From: CAZAGD01 sp049699975 | GTDB taxonomy: Bacteria > Desulfobacterota > SM23-61 | Length of the DNA: 17,692 bases | Assembly (NCBI GenBank): GCA_049699975.1 | Contig: JBNAWB010000059.1 | Location: 1-17,692 of the forward strand | Reading direction: 5' to 3' | Shown: in pieces, positions 15,565-17,692 of the stretch | Layout of the letters: every line of letters starts with the position of its first letter | Position numbering within the stretch: position 1 is the first letter of the stretch | Made by a program: the position numbers and the translations under genes | The notes under the pieces: generated by a model | Database searches by the model: none | What the model saw: the letters and a program-made list of their open reading frames with translations, nothing else | What the model was told of the DNA's origin: nothing

Positions 15565-17205
15565 TTAATCCTCTAAGGGACAAATTTGGAAAGGCGCTAT
15601 CATAGTGGGCACGGGTATTTCAATGACCACTGGTCGATCGGCTAATAATGCTTCTTCGAGCACCCTGCTCAATTTTTCAGGCGAAGTCTTTATTCCTTTT
15701 GCTCCGAATAATTTAGCGACCTCCGCAAAGTCTGGATTCTGCAAATCCGTCCCTATTATTCGCCCCTGAAAGTTAATTTGCTGATCGCATTTGGTAGAAC
15801 CGAAAGCCTGATCATTAAAAACTAAGGTGATGAGATTAATGCCATATCTTACAGCCGTGGCTAAATCAGGCAAGGCATACATAAATCCCCCATCCCCCAC
15901 TATGGCAATTACCGGCTTATCAGGAGCGGCTACTTTTGCTCCTAAGGCAGTTGGAAAGGCATAACCTAAGGTGGCGAAATATGAAGAAGTAAAGTATGTA
16001 CAGGGCAATTCCACTTGATAGGCCAAGTTACACCAATAGCCGATATTAGTCACGCCACTTACCAAAATAGTCTCCGGCGGAACCTTCTCTCTAATAGTTC
16101 CTATAATTTGCGTTTGCCAAGGCGCCCTTTTCCTCAGCCATTGCCTATGCTTTTCTTTGGCCTCTTTAATCTCTTCTTTAGTCCAAAAGCTGTTATTAGC
16201 AAATCTTTCTTTGCCCAGTTCTTCAATTAGCATCCTTAATGCCTTTTTAGCATCAGCTTCTATAGCCAGTTCAGCGGGAAAATTTTTATTAAAGAGATTT
16301 GCATCTGCATCAATATGGATCAATTTTTGATTTTCTTTAGGGGCTGTCCCCGGCCGCATCTGTCCGGTAAGCCTGGTGCCTATGGCCAAAATCACATCTG
16401 CAGCCGAAGAGAGATAACGTACACTCCCAAACCCATAATAACCTCCCCCTAAAGAAAGGGCATGGCTCTCAGGAAAAGCTCCTTTACCTTCAGGCGTGGT
16501 CGCTACAGGCGCCTTTAAAATGTCAGCGAGTTCTTTCAACTCTCTTGAGGCATTTGCCAGAATCACTCCTCCCCCACCCCAGATTAAAGGCCTTTTGGCC
16601 TCACGTAATAGTCGCGCCGCCTTTTTTATCTCCTCTAAGGGCGGAGATTTTCGCGGGAATTCTTCTTTTGGGGGAAATGATACTTCCTCTTCTTTCCCCA
16701 CTACATCCCAAGGAATTTCAATTTCGGTGGGCCGAGGCCTACCGGTATTCATCTGGCGCATGGCTTCATGGATAGCCTGGGGAATATCTCTCACCTTCAG
16801 CACCCGCTGACACCATTTGGTAATTGGTCTCACGATATCTAATTGGTCGTTGATTTCGTGGAGGGCCCCTCTTTCTTGCCCCAGATGGTAGCTCTCTACT
16901 TGCCCGGCAATCAACAAAACGGGAGAAGAGCACGCATAGGCAGTCCCTAAGGCAGCCGAAGCATTTTGCACTCCTGGGCCCGGAACGACTAAGGCCACGC
17001 CTGGCTTTCCTTTAACTCGCGCATAACCATCCGCCATATAAACGGCGGTCTGCTCATGGCGCACAGTAATTAGCTTAATATCTGGTTCACCGAAAAAGGC
17101 ATCAAAGATGCCCATTATTTGGACACCTGGCAGGCCAAAAACAATTTCTACTCCTTCTTGTTTTAGTGCTTCGACCACTGCTTTTCCACCAGTCATTATC
17201 GGCAT
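15565..17205 (-). CDS. ThDP-dependent enzyme, acetolactate synthase-like
   Basis: Thiamine-diphosphate enzyme acting on a 2-keto acid by decarboxylation and/or carboligation. The 546 residues have the three-domain layout of the acetolactate synthase/benzoylformate decarboxylase family. The first domain has the ThDP-activating E51 in VRHEQTAVYMADGYAR. The middle domain carries LIWGGGGV. The third holds the ThDP/Mg motif GDG (437-439) to N464 (VFNDQ). The region after this motif lacks the usual NNQ-x-GMVRQW of true acetolactate synthases, and no small regulatory subunit gene is adjacent, so branched-chain biosynthesis is doubtful. AAGGGG precedes the ATG at 17205; ATG at 17196 is possible. A small-protein gene ends 26 bases upstream and pfkA starts ten bases downstream. 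Confidence 0.87.
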   Translation of the reverse strand: MPIMTGGKAVVEALKQEGVEIVFGLPGVQIMGIFDAFFGEPDIKLITVRHEQTAVYMADGYARVKGKPGVALVVPGPGVQNASAALGTAYACSSPVLLIAGQVESYHLGQERGALHEINDQLDIVRPITKWCQRVLKVRDIPQAIHEAMRQMNTGRPRPTEIEIPWDVVGKEEEVSFPPKEEFPRKSPPLEEIKKAARLLREAKRPLIWGGGGVILANASRELKELADILKAPVATTPEGKGAFPESHALSLGGGYYGFGSVRYLSSAADVILAIGTRLTGQMRPGTAPKENQKLIHIDADANLFNKNFPAELAIEADAKKALRMLIEELGKERFANNSFWTKEEIKEAKEKHRQWLRKRAPWQTQIIGTIREKVPPETILVSGVTNIGYWCNLAYQVELPCTYFTSSYFATLGYAFPTALGAKVAAPDKPVIAIVGDGGFMYALPDLATAVRYGINLITLVFNDQAFGSTKCDQQINFQGRIIGTDLQNPDFAEVAKLFGAKGIKTSPEKLSRVLEEALLADRPVVIEIPVPTMIAPFQICPLED

Positions 17206-17231
17206 AAATTAAACCCCTTATTTTCAAATCT

Positions 17232-17492
17232 TCATTTTTTCTCTTTGGCTTTTTGATAAATAGCTTCAATCTTGCTCTCTCTTTCCCTTTTCAGCCTATT
17301 CAATTCCAATTCTCTTTTATCAGGATCTTGCACCAAAATTTCCACTTCCGCAATCTTGGCTGCGTAAATTTTGCGAATTTCGGCTATTTCATTTTTCAGT
17401 TCAGGCGTCAATTGCCAAGCCTCCTCTTCCCCGCCTGTCATTTTCTTACTTTTCTCTAAGGCTATCTCCCAAGTGCTTTTCAGTTCTGCCAT
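17232..17492 (-). CDS. Small charged helical protein of unknown function
   Basis: I do not recognise a family. The 86 residues are highly charged, rich in glutamate, lysine and alanine, with no membrane segment or signal peptide. From about residue 26 to the end the sequence is predicted by eye to be a long helix or coiled coil. A strong GGAGGG lies before the ATG at 17492, which supports real translation. It is the first gene of the - strand run, 26 bases before the ThDP-enzyme gene, and is probably co-transcribed with it and pfkA. A role in that operon is possible but not shown. Confidence 0.75.
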   Translation of the reverse strand: MAELKSTWEIALEKSKKMTGGEEEAWQLTPELKNEIAEIRKIYAAKIAEVEILVQDPDKRELELNRLKRERESKIEAIYQKAKEKK

Positions 17493-17532
17493 AATATTAC
17501 CCTCCTTTTCCAGGTTAAAAATTTATGTTGCC

Positions 17533-17558
17533 CTGGGAAAACCCAGAAATTGATTATA
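17533..17558 (-). promoter_or_regulatory. Possible promoter and 5' hairpin of the small protein-ThDP-pfkA operon
   Basis: On the - strand a perfect -10 hexamer TATAAT (17558-17553) lies 60 bases upstream of the first gene; no good -35 is seen at the right spacing. Just after the expected transcript start, CTGGG-TTTT-CCCAG (17546-17533) forms a 5-bp hairpin that could stabilise the 5' end of the mRNA. Confidence 0.38.
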
Positions 17559-17692
17559 GATTAGTTGATTAATTGAAAAAAGTTTACAACAAACTATGAA
17601 CTTTTTCCAATAAAAAGAAATTTACAAAATAACCCTTTTATTACTCGGAGCGATTAAATATTTACACTTATTCCCCTCACCCTCCCCTCTCC

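Overview
The window (about 17.7 kb, moderately AT-rich) looks like chromosomal DNA of an anaerobic or micro-aerobic Gram-negative-type bacterium. Candidates are Desulfobacterota or a related uncultured lineage. The clues are a TAXI-type TRAP transporter, GlcD/GlcF-style oxidation, an acyl-CoA dehydrogenase, rubrerythrin, a DUF169 protein and strong AGGAGG ribosome binding sites. The taxon is inferred from gene content only and is not firm. No rRNA, tRNA, CRISPR array or phage structural gene was seen.

Region 1 (1-8892, + strand) is a catabolic block. It encodes a TAXI-family periplasmic binding protein followed by a strong intrinsic terminator, its fused 4TM/12TM TRAP permease, an IlvD/Edd-family dehydratase, a GlcD-like FAD oxidase, a GlcF-like double [4Fe-4S]/CCG-domain oxidoreductase and an acyl-CoA dehydrogenase. 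Together they suggest uptake of an organic acid, dehydration and/or oxidation of a hydroxy acid, and entry into acyl-CoA metabolism. The substrate cannot be read from sequence.

Region 2 (8960-11031) holds a convergent SPFH/prohibitin-like membrane protein on the - strand, a small helix-turn-helix/Cys-rich protein and a rubrerythrin on the + strand.

Region 3 (11042-17492, - strand) appears to be a second co-directional run. In transcription order it has a small charged protein, a stand-alone acetolactate-synthase-like ThDP enzyme, an ATP-type 6-phosphofructokinase, a DUF169 protein, an SDR oxidoreductase and a crotonase-family enzyme. A REP-associated Y1 (HUH) transposase gene is inserted between the SDR and the crotonase.

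The most distinctive structure is a 25-bp repeat starting GGGGTCAGGTCTTG and ending TTTTAACAT. It occurs four times between 9912 and 12790. Two copies in inverted orientation form the exact ends of a 928-bp element carrying the transposase. Two more copies in direct orientation bracket the small HTH protein gene. In both cases the terminal repeat supplies the stop codon of the enclosed gene, in different frames. This looks like a transposase element plus a possible non-autonomous or passenger cassette.
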